This document shows positions 50,399-57,923 of a DNA stretch of 64,000 nucleotides, one piece after another. Position 1 is the first letter of the stretch, and each line of letters begins with the position of its first letter. The notes beneath the pieces are model-generated. The model saw nothing but the letters and a program-made list of their open reading frames with translations, did no database searches and was not told the DNA's origin. Source of the stretch: CSP1-4 sp963777975 (GTDB lineage: Bacteria; Chloroflexota; Limnocylindria; Limnocylindrales; CSP1-4); the NCBI GenBank assembly GCA_963777975.1, contig CAVZSO010000010.1:124001-188000 (forward strand). The letters run 5' to 3'. The translations under genes and the position numbers were made by a program.

Positions 50399-51288
50399 TG
50401 CAAGAGGACCTGACGGTGACGCACGACGACCCGATGGTCGCGCCCAGCGAGGCGCCAGGGCACGGTTCCGCGACGATGACATCACCGCGACTCTCGCCCG
50501 AGGTCTTCGGGGCGGCTGTGGCCGTCGAGCCCATCATCAGACTCGTGGACGTCTCCATCTGGTACGGGCTCTTCCGGGCCGTGCGCGGCTTCTCGGCGGA
50601 GATCCCGGCCAATCGGGTGACGTCCCTCATCGGTCCGTCGGGCAGCGGGAAGTCCACGTTGCTCCGGTCGATCAACCGCATGAACGACCTGATCCCTGGC
50701 GCCCGATTGGAGGGTGGCGTCCTCTATCACGGACAAGACCTCTACGGCGCCGGCATCGATGCGGTCGAGGTTCGTCGGCGCATCGGCATGGTCTTCCAGA
50801 AGCCCAACCCATTCCCCAAGTCCATCTACGACAACGTCGCCTTCGGCCCGCGGCTGAGCGGCTTCAAGGGAGACCTCGACGGGCTCGTCGAGACCAGCCT
50901 CCGCCGCGCCGCGCTGTGGGACGAGGTCAAGGACAAGCTCAAGTCGTCCGGCCTCGCACTCTCGGGCGGCCAGCAGCAGCGCCTGTGTATCGCCCGCGCC
51001 ATCGCCACCGAGCCAGAGGTCATCCTGATGGACGAGCCGTGCTCGGCGCTGGACCCGCGGGCCACGCTCCAGATCGAGGAGCTGATGCGGGATCTCAAGG
51101 AGCGCTACACGATCGTCATCGTGACCCACAACATGCAGCAAGCGGCACGCGCATCGGACCGCACCATCTTCATGACTATGGGCGAGGATCGGGCCGGCTA
51201 CGTCGTCGAGGCCGACGAGACGAACCGCATCTTCACGCAGCCGGCCAACCAGCTGACCGAGGACTACGTGTCGGGACGCTTCGGATGA
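50392..51288 (+). CDS. pstB: Phosphate ABC transporter ATP-binding protein
   Basis: ATPase of the Pst system, 298 residues, about 40 longer than usual through an N-terminal extension before VDVSIWYGLFRAVRG. Walker A GPSGSGKST, Q-loop VFQKPNPFPKSIYDNVAFG (the PNPFP is PstB-specific), signature LSGGQQQRLCIARAIA, Walker B VILMDEPCSALDP, H-loop VTHNMQQA. Starts possible at 50392 or 50398, both overlapping pstA. Confidence 0.95.
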   Translation: MVMQEDLTVTHDDPMVAPSEAPGHGSATMTSPRLSPEVFGAAVAVEPIIRLVDVSIWYGLFRAVRGFSAEIPANRVTSLIGPSGSGKSTLLRSINRMNDLIPGARLEGGVLYHGQDLYGAGIDAVEVRRRIGMVFQKPNPFPKSIYDNVAFGPRLSGFKGDLDGLVETSLRRAALWDEVKDKLKSSGLALSGGQQQRLCIARAIATEPEVILMDEPCSALDPRATLQIEELMRDLKERYTIVIVTHNMQQAARASDRTIFMTMGEDRAGYVVEADETNRIFTQPANQLTEDYVSGRFG

Positions 51289-52028
51289 GCGAGCTCGAAC
51301 GGGGCTCCGGCGCCGTGCCCGTCGAGGCCAGCAACGAAGGGCCCAGCCACGAGCCCTCGCCGCGGGCCGACATCGCGCGCTCGCCGCTCGACCGGGAGAT
51401 GCGCGAAGCCAAGGATGGCGTGCTGCGCATGGGCTCGATGGTCGAGATCCAGATTCGCAAGGCCCTCGAGGCACTCGTCGCGCACGACGAGGCGGCGGCC
51501 ACGGCGGTCATCATCGGCGACCGGCGCATCAACGAGGTCCAGGTCGAGGTCTCCAACGTCATCACCACGGCCATCGCGACCCAGGGTCCGGTCGCGCGCG
51601 ACCTGCGCTTCCTGCTGACGCTCGACCACGTGACCTACGAGCTGGAGCGGATGGGCGACCACGCATCGTCGGTCGCCAAGCAGGCCCGCAAGCTGGCGCC
51701 CTTCCCTCCGCTCAAAGGCTATGTCGACCTGCCCCGCCTGGCCTCCCTGGTCGCCGATCAGGTCAGAGGCATCCTCCATGCGCTGGTCGACATCGACGTC
51801 GAGCGCGCTCGAACGGTGGCAGCCGTCGATGACGAGATCGACACCCTCTATCACCACATCTTCGATCAGGTCGTCGAGCTCATGCGCGCGAACCCCGACA
51901 ACGTCGATCGTGGCACGCGCATCCTCTTCGCCGCGCATTACCTCGAGCGCATCGGCGACCGGGTCACGAACATCGCCGAGGACATCGTCTTCCTGGCCTC
52001 AGGGCAGATCGAGGACCTCAACCCCTGA
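51285..52028 (+). CDS. phoU: Phosphate transport system regulator
   Basis: PhoU links the Pst transporter with the PhoR kinase so that phosphate sufficiency silences the Pho response. The 247-residue protein has two three-helix repeats with metal-binding motifs: YELERMGDHASSVAKQA in the first and HYLERIGDRVTNIAEDI in the second (E/D-x3-D type). A 35-residue polar N-terminal tail is extra. The ATG overlaps the pstB stop. Confidence 0.94.
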   Translation: MSELERGSGAVPVEASNEGPSHEPSPRADIARSPLDREMREAKDGVLRMGSMVEIQIRKALEALVAHDEAAATAVIIGDRRINEVQVEVSNVITTAIATQGPVARDLRFLLTLDHVTYELERMGDHASSVAKQARKLAPFPPLKGYVDLPRLASLVADQVRGILHALVDIDVERARTVAAVDDEIDTLYHHIFDQVVELMRANPDNVDRGTRILFAAHYLERIGDRVTNIAEDIVFLASGQIEDLNP

Positions 52029-52460
52029 CGACGACCGCTCGACCCGCTCGTGTCCTGTTCGCCTGCGTGGCGAACTCGGCACGGAGCCAGATGGCCGAGG
52101 CCCTGCTGGCCGCTCGGGGCGGCGCCAGCTTCACGCCGGCCAGCGCGGGTGTCGTGGCCAGCCGCGTCCACCCGCTCACGATCGCGGTCCTGGCGGAGCT
52201 GGGGATCGACTGGTCAAGGGCCACCTCGAAGGCGCTGGCGCCGATGCTCGAGCACGACTGGGACCTGGTGGTGACGGTCTGCGATGAGGCGGTCGAGGCC
52301 TGCCCCTACATCCCGCCACCGACCCGCGTCCTGCACTGGTCGTTCGACGACCCGGCTGCCGCGACCGGCAGGCGACGCGCAACGGCTGACGACCTTTCGA
52401 CGCGTTCGCGACGAGATCGCCACGCACATCGATGCCCTCGTCGAAACGGAGACGCGATGA
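52025..52460 (+). CDS. arsC: Arsenate reductase (low-MW phosphatase type), one +1 frame break
   Basis: Thioredoxin-type arsenate reductase. FACVANSARSQMAEALL holds the C-x5-R phosphatase loop near the start, then DLVVTVCDEAVEACPYIPP with the two redox Cys, and HWSFDDPAAATG. After that the frame breaks near 52361 and continues as DAQRLTTFRRVRDEIATHI. Rejoined length about 144 residues, normal. No ATG/GTG/TTG lies upstream of the Cys loop in frame; a CTG at 52025 overlaps the phoU stop and has GAGG ten bases before it. Placement with pst makes sense, since arsenate enters through phosphate transporters. Confidence 0.83.
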
Positions 52461-52934
52461 CCGAGCTGCTCATGCTGCGCCACGCCCACGCCGGCGATCC
52501 GATGGCCTGGACCAAGTCCGACGACATCCGACCGCTGTCCAAGAAGGGCCGCGACCAGGCGGCCCGCATGGCCACCTTCCTGGCTGCGAGCCGGGGTCCG
52601 GCCCGACGTCATCGTCTCCAGCCCGAAGGCCCGAGCGATGCAGACGGCCACGCCAGTCGCCGACGAGCTGGGCCTGAAGGTGCGAGTCGACGAGCGCCTG
52701 GCCGAACCCTTCGGCCTGGCCGAGATCGAGGCGTTGCTCGTCGACCTGGGCGACCCGGAACGCCCGATGCTCGTGGGCCACGATCCTGACTTCACGTCGC
52801 TCGTTGCCGTCCTCTGCCACGCGCCATCGGTGCCCATGCGCAAGGGAGCCCTGGTGCGCATCGACGCGCCACGGCCACTGTGTCCCGGGTGCGGCACGCT
52901 GCGCTGGTTGGTGCCGCCGGAGCTGCTGCCCTAG
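52457..52934 (+). CDS. sixA: SixA-type phosphohistidine phosphatase, one +1 frame break
   Basis: Histidine phosphatase superfamily protein of about 158 residues once rejoined. Starts TELLMLRHAHAGDPMAW with the RHA(G) catalytic His, then SKKGRDQAARMATFLA; the frame breaks near 52594 (GCGAGCCGGGG for expected GCGAGCGGGG) and continues VRPDVIVSSPKARAMQTA (second Arg), ending with the VGHDPDFTSL catalytic His. SixA removes phosphate from HPt/His domains, or acts as a general phosphohistidine phosphatase. ATG overlaps the arsC stop. Confidence 0.82.
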
Positions 52935-52937
52935 CGA

Positions 52938-53291
52938 CTAGGCGGGCAGGACCGGCAGCCGCCGTCCCGCCAACGCCTCGCCACGAGCGCGGTCGAGCGC
53001 CGTGCCCGGGCTGGCCGGGGTCAGCTCGCGTGCCAACCGAGCCAGCCGCTCGACAGCGGCGGGCTCGAGGGCGTAGTAGATCCAGGTGCCCCGCCGCTCT
53101 GCGGTCACGACACCCGCCTCTCGCAGGACGCGCAGGTGGTGGGAGACCGTCGGCTGCGATCGGTCGATCCCGACGGTCAAGTCGCAGGCACACGTCTCCA
53201 GTTCGACGGCCAGCTGGCGCACGATGGCCAGGCGCATCGGATCGGCCAGCGCGTGGAGCAGCCGCGCATCTGGATCGGCCTCTCGTGTCAC
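52938..53291 (-). CDS. arsR: ArsR arsenite-responsive repressor
   Basis: A 117-residue ArsR/SmtB-family repressor. Its helix 3 motif ETCACDL matches the classical As(III) site ELCVCDL of E. coli plasmid ArsR, with two Cys directly visible, and the recognition helix is QPTVSHHLRVLREAGVV. The wing is AERRGTWIYYAL. The GTG at 53291 is set by TATTAT six bases upstream on the minus strand. Divergent from the LysE-type transporter and arsM, whose promoter shares the operator. Confidence 0.9.
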   Translation of the reverse strand: MTREADPDARLLHALADPMRLAIVRQLAVELETCACDLTVGIDRSQPTVSHHLRVLREAGVVTAERRGTWIYYALEPAAVERLARLARELTPASPGTALDRARGEALAGRRLPVLPA

Positions 53292-53297
53292 CCCGCT

Positions 53298-53348
53298 ATA
53301 ATATCCATCATCGTCTATATTGACAACTATCAATACAGCCAGTAGGGT
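53298..53348. promoter_or_regulatory. Divergent overlapping promoters with shared ArsR operator
   Basis: Rightward: TTGACA (53320-53325), 17 bases, TAGGGT (53343-53348), then seven bases to ATG 53356. Leftward: TTGTCA (53326-53321), 17 bases, TATTAT (53303-53298), then six bases to GTG 53291. Both -35 elements lie inside the perfect inverted repeat TATTGACAACTATCAATA (53318-53335). This AT-rich spot is sharply different from the surrounding GC-rich DNA. Confidence 0.8.
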
Positions 53349-53355
53349 CACCGGC

Positions 53356-53973
53356 ATGACGAATGTCATCATCGCCGGGATCGTGGCCGGCCTCGGTGTC
53401 GCCATCCCGGTCGGCGCCATCGCCGTCCTGATCATCGAGACCACGGTTCGCCATGGCTTTCGTGTCGGCTGGGCCGGTGGCGCGGGGGCCGCCACGGTCG
53501 ATGGCGGCTACGCGCTGCTGGCCGCGTTCTTCGGCACCGCTGTCGCCGCCGTCCTTGCGCCCTGGACGGTGCCTCTGCAGCTCATCTCCGTCGGGCTCCT
53601 GGTTGCCATCGCGATGCGTGGGCTGTTGGCATTGCGCCGGCCGCCCGAGGCGGACATCGGGCAAGACCCGCCGACGATGCGCCGCGCCTACCTGCTGATC
53701 CTCGGCTTGACCGCCATCAACCCGCTCACCGTCACCTACTTCGTGGCGCTCATCCTGGGATTGCCGTCGCTTGCCCAGGACCCCGGCTCCCGCGTCGTCT
53801 TCGCGGCCTCGGCGTTCGCCGCCTCGCTGGCCTGGCAAACGTTCATCGCCGGTGTCGGGGCCGTCGTCCATCACACAGCGTCGACGCGGATCCGGACCCT
53901 GACCTCGATCCTCGGCAGCCTGATCATCCTGGGCCTGGCCGGGCTGATCCTCGTCGACCTCGTCCAGTCATAG
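53356..53973 (+). CDS. LysE-family transporter in arsenic operon
   Basis: A 205-residue six-helix exporter of the LysE/RhtB superfamily, usually exporting amino acids. The N-terminal helix has GLGVAIPVGAIAVLIIETTV, followed by the RHGFRVGWAGGAGAATVDGGYAL region, split by the family's conserved G-x-G-A-x2-D; later INPLTVTYFVAL carries the NP motif. It shares an operator with arsR and is followed by arsM, so it may export arsenite or a methylated arsenical (inference). Start set by TAGGGT seven bases upstream. Confidence 0.85.
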   Translation: MTNVIIAGIVAGLGVAIPVGAIAVLIIETTVRHGFRVGWAGGAGAATVDGGYALLAAFFGTAVAAVLAPWTVPLQLISVGLLVAIAMRGLLALRRPPEADIGQDPPTMRRAYLLILGLTAINPLTVTYFVALILGLPSLAQDPGSRVVFAASAFAASLAWQTFIAGVGAVVHHTASTRIRTLTSILGSLIILGLAGLILVDLVQS

Positions 53974-54032
53974 CCATGTCAGCCAACGCCCTGCCATCAA
54001 GGCGCGGGCGAGGAGCAGAAGGAGCACCGACC

Positions 54033-54800
54033 ATGACCACCATCCCGACCGCCGCCGACGAGCTGACCGAGTCCGTCCGAAGTCACTACGCCCGCACCGC
54101 CTTGAGCGTGCTCGAGTCGAGCGACGCGACGGCAGCTTGCTGTGACGATGGCTGCTGTGGCGGCACGGACGCTCGATGGGGCGCCACCCTCTACGACCTC
54201 AGGGATCGCACGTCGCTGCCCGATGCCGCGGTGCTGGCCAGCCTCGGCTGCGGGAACCCGACCGCGATCGCCGACCTGCAGGAAGGCGATCGCGTCCTCG
54301 ACCTGGGTTCCGGAGGCGGCATCGATGTCCTGCTCTCGGCCCAGCGTGTCGGCTCGGCCGGGCGTGCCTTCGGCCTCGACATGACGGACGAGATGCTCGC
54401 ACTCGCCCAGCGCAATGCCGCCGACGCCGGAGCCACGAACGTCGAGTTCCTGAAGGGGCGCATCGAGGCCATCCCACTGCCCGCGGGATCGATCGACGTC
54501 GTCATCAGCAACTGCGTCATCAACCTCTCCGCCGACAAGCCGGCGGTCCTGGCCGAGATGGCGCGCGTCCTGCGGCCCGGTGGACGGATCGGCATCAGCG
54601 ACGTCGTCGCCGACGACGCGCTCGAGCCCGAGGAGCGCGCGCGGCGCGGCAGCTTCGTCGGCTGCATCGCCGGCGCACTCTCGTTCCACGAGTATCGGCA
54701 CGGCCTCGAGGCCGTCGGCTTCGCCGACATCGCGGTGACGGCGACGCACGCCGTGGCCGACGGGATGTGGTCGGCCATCATCACCGCCGTTCGGGCCTGA
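54033..54800 (+). CDS. arsM: Arsenite S-adenosylmethionine methyltransferase
   Basis: Methylates As(III) with SAM. The 255-residue protein has the SAM loop VLDLGSGGGIDVLLSA near residue 90, and the Cys residues that bind arsenic: a CC-x3-CC cluster near the N-terminus (ACCDDGCCGG), NCVINLSADK (Cys in SNCVINL) and FVGCIAGALS. LASLGCGNPTAIADL is the family signature. ATG 54033 has AAGGAG nine bases upstream and so is preferred to the upstream ATG at 53976. Cotranscribed with the LysE-type gene. Confidence 0.92.
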   Translation: MTTIPTAADELTESVRSHYARTALSVLESSDATAACCDDGCCGGTDARWGATLYDLRDRTSLPDAAVLASLGCGNPTAIADLQEGDRVLDLGSGGGIDVLLSAQRVGSAGRAFGLDMTDEMLALAQRNAADAGATNVEFLKGRIEAIPLPAGSIDVVISNCVINLSADKPAVLAEMARVLRPGGRIGISDVVADDALEPEERARRGSFVGCIAGALSFHEYRHGLEAVGFADIAVTATHAVADGMWSAIITAVRA

Positions 54801-54841
54801 TCCCTCGGACCTCTGTGGCGGATCCCCGGGGCCCCGCCTGG

Positions 54842-55546
54842 CTAAGGGGCTCCATCCAGCGGGCGACCCTCGACGCAGACCACCTGGACGCCGAGCCGCT
54901 CCAGGCGTCGAACGGTCACCTCGCGACGGACCGTGAAGGCGGCCAGCTCGAGCCCGGCCTCGCGGACGATCCGCACCGAGCTCGGGCTGATGGACCGCCA
55001 CTGAGCGGCGATCCCGCGGCACCCGAGCGACCGGGCGCGCTCGACGACGCCGGCGTCGAGCCAGTCGCTGTTCAGCCAACGCGGCCACCGGGGGAGGCGT
55101 CGCGCGACCGCGACCAGGGCATCGGGCAGGTAGGACGACACCACGGCATCGGCAGGCTGAGGTCCTCGTGCCGCCTCGAGCAGGCGCGCGACCGTCGCGT
55201 TTGGCGTGACCTTCAGCTCGACGTCGAGGAACGCCGTCGACGGCAGGGCGGCGAGCACATCGGCCAGCGTGGGCACCCCGTAGCTCGCGAGGACGCCCGT
55301 TTCGGCCCCGACGACCGGGCCGTCGACGCCCTGGACACGCGTCAGCGACGGATCATGGATGACGACCGGCGTTCCGTCGGCGGCCAGGTGGACGTCGAAC
55401 TCGAGCCCGTCGGAGCGAGCGGCCCGCGTGCCCGCGATCAGCGCCGCGAGGCTGTTCTCGGGCGCCGATCGCCAGTCGCCACGATGCGCCAGCCGCAGGA
55501 TGCGCATCGGCGGCGTGCCCGATGACGTACCGGGCTCGACCGCCAT
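54842..55546 (-). CDS. Glycerophosphodiester phosphodiesterase
   Basis: A 234-residue GDPD-fold enzyme (TIM barrel) that cleaves glycerophosphodiesters to glycerol-3-phosphate and an alcohol. The catalytic set is visible: LAHRGDWRSAPENSLAAL (His, Arg, Glu), LEFDVHLAADGTPVVIHDPSL (Glu, Asp, second His) and LDVELKV. No signal peptide, hence cytoplasmic. Last gene of the phoR-glpK-glpD-EEP-GDPD operon; its ATG overlaps the stop of the preceding gene by one base. Confidence 0.92.
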   Translation of the reverse strand: MAVEPGTSSGTPPMRILRLAHRGDWRSAPENSLAALIAGTRAARSDGLEFDVHLAADGTPVVIHDPSLTRVQGVDGPVVGAETGVLASYGVPTLADVLAALPSTAFLDVELKVTPNATVARLLEAARGPQPADAVVSSYLPDALVAVARRLPRWPRWLNSDWLDAGVVERARSLGCRGIAAQWRSISPSSVRIVREAGLELAAFTVRREVTVRRLERLGVQVVCVEGRPLDGAP

Positions 55547-56319
55547 CAGGCGCCGATCTCGAGCTCGGCCAGGATGCCTCGGTGGTCGGAGGGGAAGAGG
55601 GTCGGGTCATCGACATCCGGCCGATCGAAGGCCAGGCGGGCCGAGCGCACCCTGACCAGGGCGCTGACCCAGACATAGTCGAGGCAGCGAGGCTGGCCAT
55701 CGGTGTCCATGGCCGGCGCCTGGAGCCCGGACGGCCAGGTCACGTCGGGCTCGGCGCCATTCGCCTCTCGATAGGCGGACCGGAATCCGCCGTCGATCAT
55801 GCGGCCATAGGTCGGTTCGAGCGGATCGGCATTGAAGTCGCCGGTCACGATCGTGGCATCGGCAGCGGGCAGCCCCGACAGCCAGGTCAGCAGCGCATCG
55901 GCCTGCGCGGCCCGGATCTGGTCGTGCTCGTCACCGATCATGTGATGGAGGTGCGTGTTGACGAGGCGCACGTGCAGCCCGTTCCCGAGCTGCAGCTCGG
56001 CCCGGCCGGCGCTCCGTTCAAAGCCCAGTGCCAGGCGATCGGCGTCGTCCGCCGGCGCCAGCCCGTCGGCCATCGGACGGCGGACCAGGATGCTGTTGCC
56101 GGCCTCATCGGGCCGGTAGGCCCAGGCGCGCCGGATGGCATAGTGGCCTTCGCCCGAGGCTGCCAGCAGCCGGTCCTGCTGCATGACGTAGACCGCCTCC
56201 TGGAGCCCTGCGACGTCCGGCTGGAGCGCCGCGAACTCGGCCAGCAGCAGCGGCAGGCGCTCCGGCCAGCGGTCCGCCATGTTGAGGATGTTGAGGGTCA
56301 GGACTCGGAGCGTCGGCAT
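55546..56319 (-). CDS. Endonuclease/exonuclease/phosphatase (EEP) family hydrolase
   Basis: A 257-residue metal-dependent phosphodiesterase/phosphatase. Landmarks: VLTLNILNMADRWPERLP (Asn ligand), AGLQEAVYVM (metal-binding Glu), VNTHLHHM, VTGDFNADPLEPTY (Asp/Asn) and FPSDHRGILAEL (catalytic Asp-His). The family covers nucleases, sphingomyelinases and phosphatases. The placement between glpD and GDPD suggests a phospholipid-derived or other phosphodiester substrate, not DNA. ATG 56319, 17 bases after glpD. Confidence 0.87.
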   Translation of the reverse strand: MPTLRVLTLNILNMADRWPERLPLLLAEFAALQPDVAGLQEAVYVMQQDRLLAASGEGHYAIRRAWAYRPDEAGNSILVRRPMADGLAPADDADRLALGFERSAGRAELQLGNGLHVRLVNTHLHHMIGDEHDQIRAAQADALLTWLSGLPAADATIVTGDFNADPLEPTYGRMIDGGFRSAYREANGAEPDVTWPSGLQAPAMDTDGQPRCLDYVWVSALVRVRSARLAFDRPDVDDPTLFPSDHRGILAELEIGA

Positions 56320-56336
56320 CGTCGGACTCCCATGCG

Positions 56337-57923
56337 TCAGGCAGGCACGAGTCGGCGCTCGAGGTTCTCGACCTCGAACCTGGCCAGCTCTCGAGCGACG
56401 CGTTCGGCATCCCAGCCCAGGCGCTCGACCGCGATGGCGGCGACCGCCTCGGCAGCCTCGCGACCGAGGTCGGGCCCGAAGCCCAGCATCAGACGACGGA
56501 GCACGATGTCGCCGAGCGTCTGCGCCCACTCGACGCCGATGGCGTGGGCGACCTCGGCGCGCAGCGCATCGCCGACCGGCAGCAGCGGCAACGACCACCA
56601 GCCGTCGGCGTCGGCGATGGCGCTGACCTCGGCAGCGCGAGCGCCGTAGATCCGCCACAGGCGGTGGGCGTACGGGCCGGCGGCGGCCGTCGGCTCGGGC
56701 GGCAAGGCCAGCGAGCCGACATCGGTGTCCGCGAGCGCGTGTCGATCGCGTCGGTCGAGCAGCTCGTCGACGACTTCGGCGGCGATGGAACGCCAGGCGG
56801 TCAGCTTGCCACCGGCGACCGTCGTCAGGCCCGGTGCACCGTCGCGCGCGTGGTCCACCAGGAGATGCCGCCGCGAGACGCGGTTGGCGAGGCCCGACTC
56901 ACGGACGAGCGATCGAACGCCGACGCTGCCCCAGAGCGGCTCCATGGCGTTCGACGCCGGCAGCACGCGGTTCGCGCCGCGCACGAGGTAGGCCACTTCT
57001 TCGGGCGTCACGCTGGCATCGTCCGGTCCACCGGGCACGTCGCGCTCGGTGGTGCCGATCATCGTCATGCCTTGCCAGGGGACCGCGAAACAGAGGCGCC
57101 GATCATCGGGATGCTCGAAGGCCACGGCATGCTCGGCCAGCCGCGGATAGACGATGTGGATGCCCTGGACGAGGCGCAGCAGCGGTCGAGCCTCGAGGCC
57201 CATGCCGGCCAGGGTCGCGTCCGCCCACGGGCCGGTGGCGTTGATGGTCCGCCCGGCCATGACCGTCGCCGAGACCCCATCCAGCGTGCCGCTGAGCTCG
57301 ACACCGACGACCCGCCCGCCGCCGTCACGGCGCAGGCCCGTCGCGGCCGTGTGGTTGCGCACCTCGGTGCCGGCCTCCTGCGCGGCGCGCAGGGCGTCGA
57401 GCACGAGGCGCTCGGGCAGCTCGACCTGGGCGTCCCAGTAGAGCGCGGCCTCGCTCAGTCGATCCGTCGAGAGGCCCGGCTCGATGGCCGCCGCGGCGGT
57501 GCGGCTCATGAACCGGTGTCGCGGCATCGAGCGGCGTGGGGACAGCAGGTCGTAGAGCGTCAGGCCGGCCCGGAGGCGCAGTCGGTGCCAGAGCGGCTCG
57601 TGGTAGAAGGGCAGGATGAAGGGCAGCGGCGTGACCAGGTTGGGCATCCGTCGAAGCTGCCAGGCGCGCTCTCGCAGCCCCTCGCGAACGACGCCGATGT
57701 CGTAGTTGGCGAGGTACCGGAGGCCGCCGTGGATGAGCCGCGTGGAGCGGGCCGTGGTGCCCCAGGCGAAGTCTCGGCGCTCCACGAGCAGGGTCGACAG
57801 GCCGCGCCGCGAGAGCTCCTTGGCCACGCCTGCGCCGAGGATGCCGCCACCGATGACGACCGCGTCGACCCTGGACCCGTCGAGCCCGGCCACGCCCGAG
57901 GTCGTGACCCGGTCGACGCTCAC
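56337..57923 (-). CDS. glpD: Glycerol-3-phosphate dehydrogenase, FAD-dependent
   Basis: Oxidises glycerol-3-phosphate to dihydroxyacetone phosphate at the membrane, feeding electrons to quinone. The 528-residue flavoprotein has the FAD loop VDAVVIGGGILGAGVAKELSRRG shortened here to its G-x-G-x2-G core, TTARSTRLIHGGLRYL typical of GlpD, INATGPWAD and VAGGKLTAWRSIA, then the C-terminal helical domain. GTG start overlaps the glpK stop (GTGA). Confidence 0.93.
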   Translation of the reverse strand: MSVDRVTTSGVAGLDGSRVDAVVIGGGILGAGVAKELSRRGLSTLLVERRDFAWGTTARSTRLIHGGLRYLANYDIGVVREGLRERAWQLRRMPNLVTPLPFILPFYHEPLWHRLRLRAGLTLYDLLSPRRSMPRHRFMSRTAAAAIEPGLSTDRLSEAALYWDAQVELPERLVLDALRAAQEAGTEVRNHTAATGLRRDGGGRVVGVELSGTLDGVSATVMAGRTINATGPWADATLAGMGLEARPLLRLVQGIHIVYPRLAEHAVAFEHPDDRRLCFAVPWQGMTMIGTTERDVPGGPDDASVTPEEVAYLVRGANRVLPASNAMEPLWGSVGVRSLVRESGLANRVSRRHLLVDHARDGAPGLTTVAGGKLTAWRSIAAEVVDELLDRRDRHALADTDVGSLALPPEPTAAAGPYAHRLWRIYGARAAEVSAIADADGWWSLPLLPVGDALRAEVAHAIGVEWAQTLGDIVLRRLMLGFGPDLGREAAEAVAAIAVERLGWDAERVARELARFEVENLERRLVPA

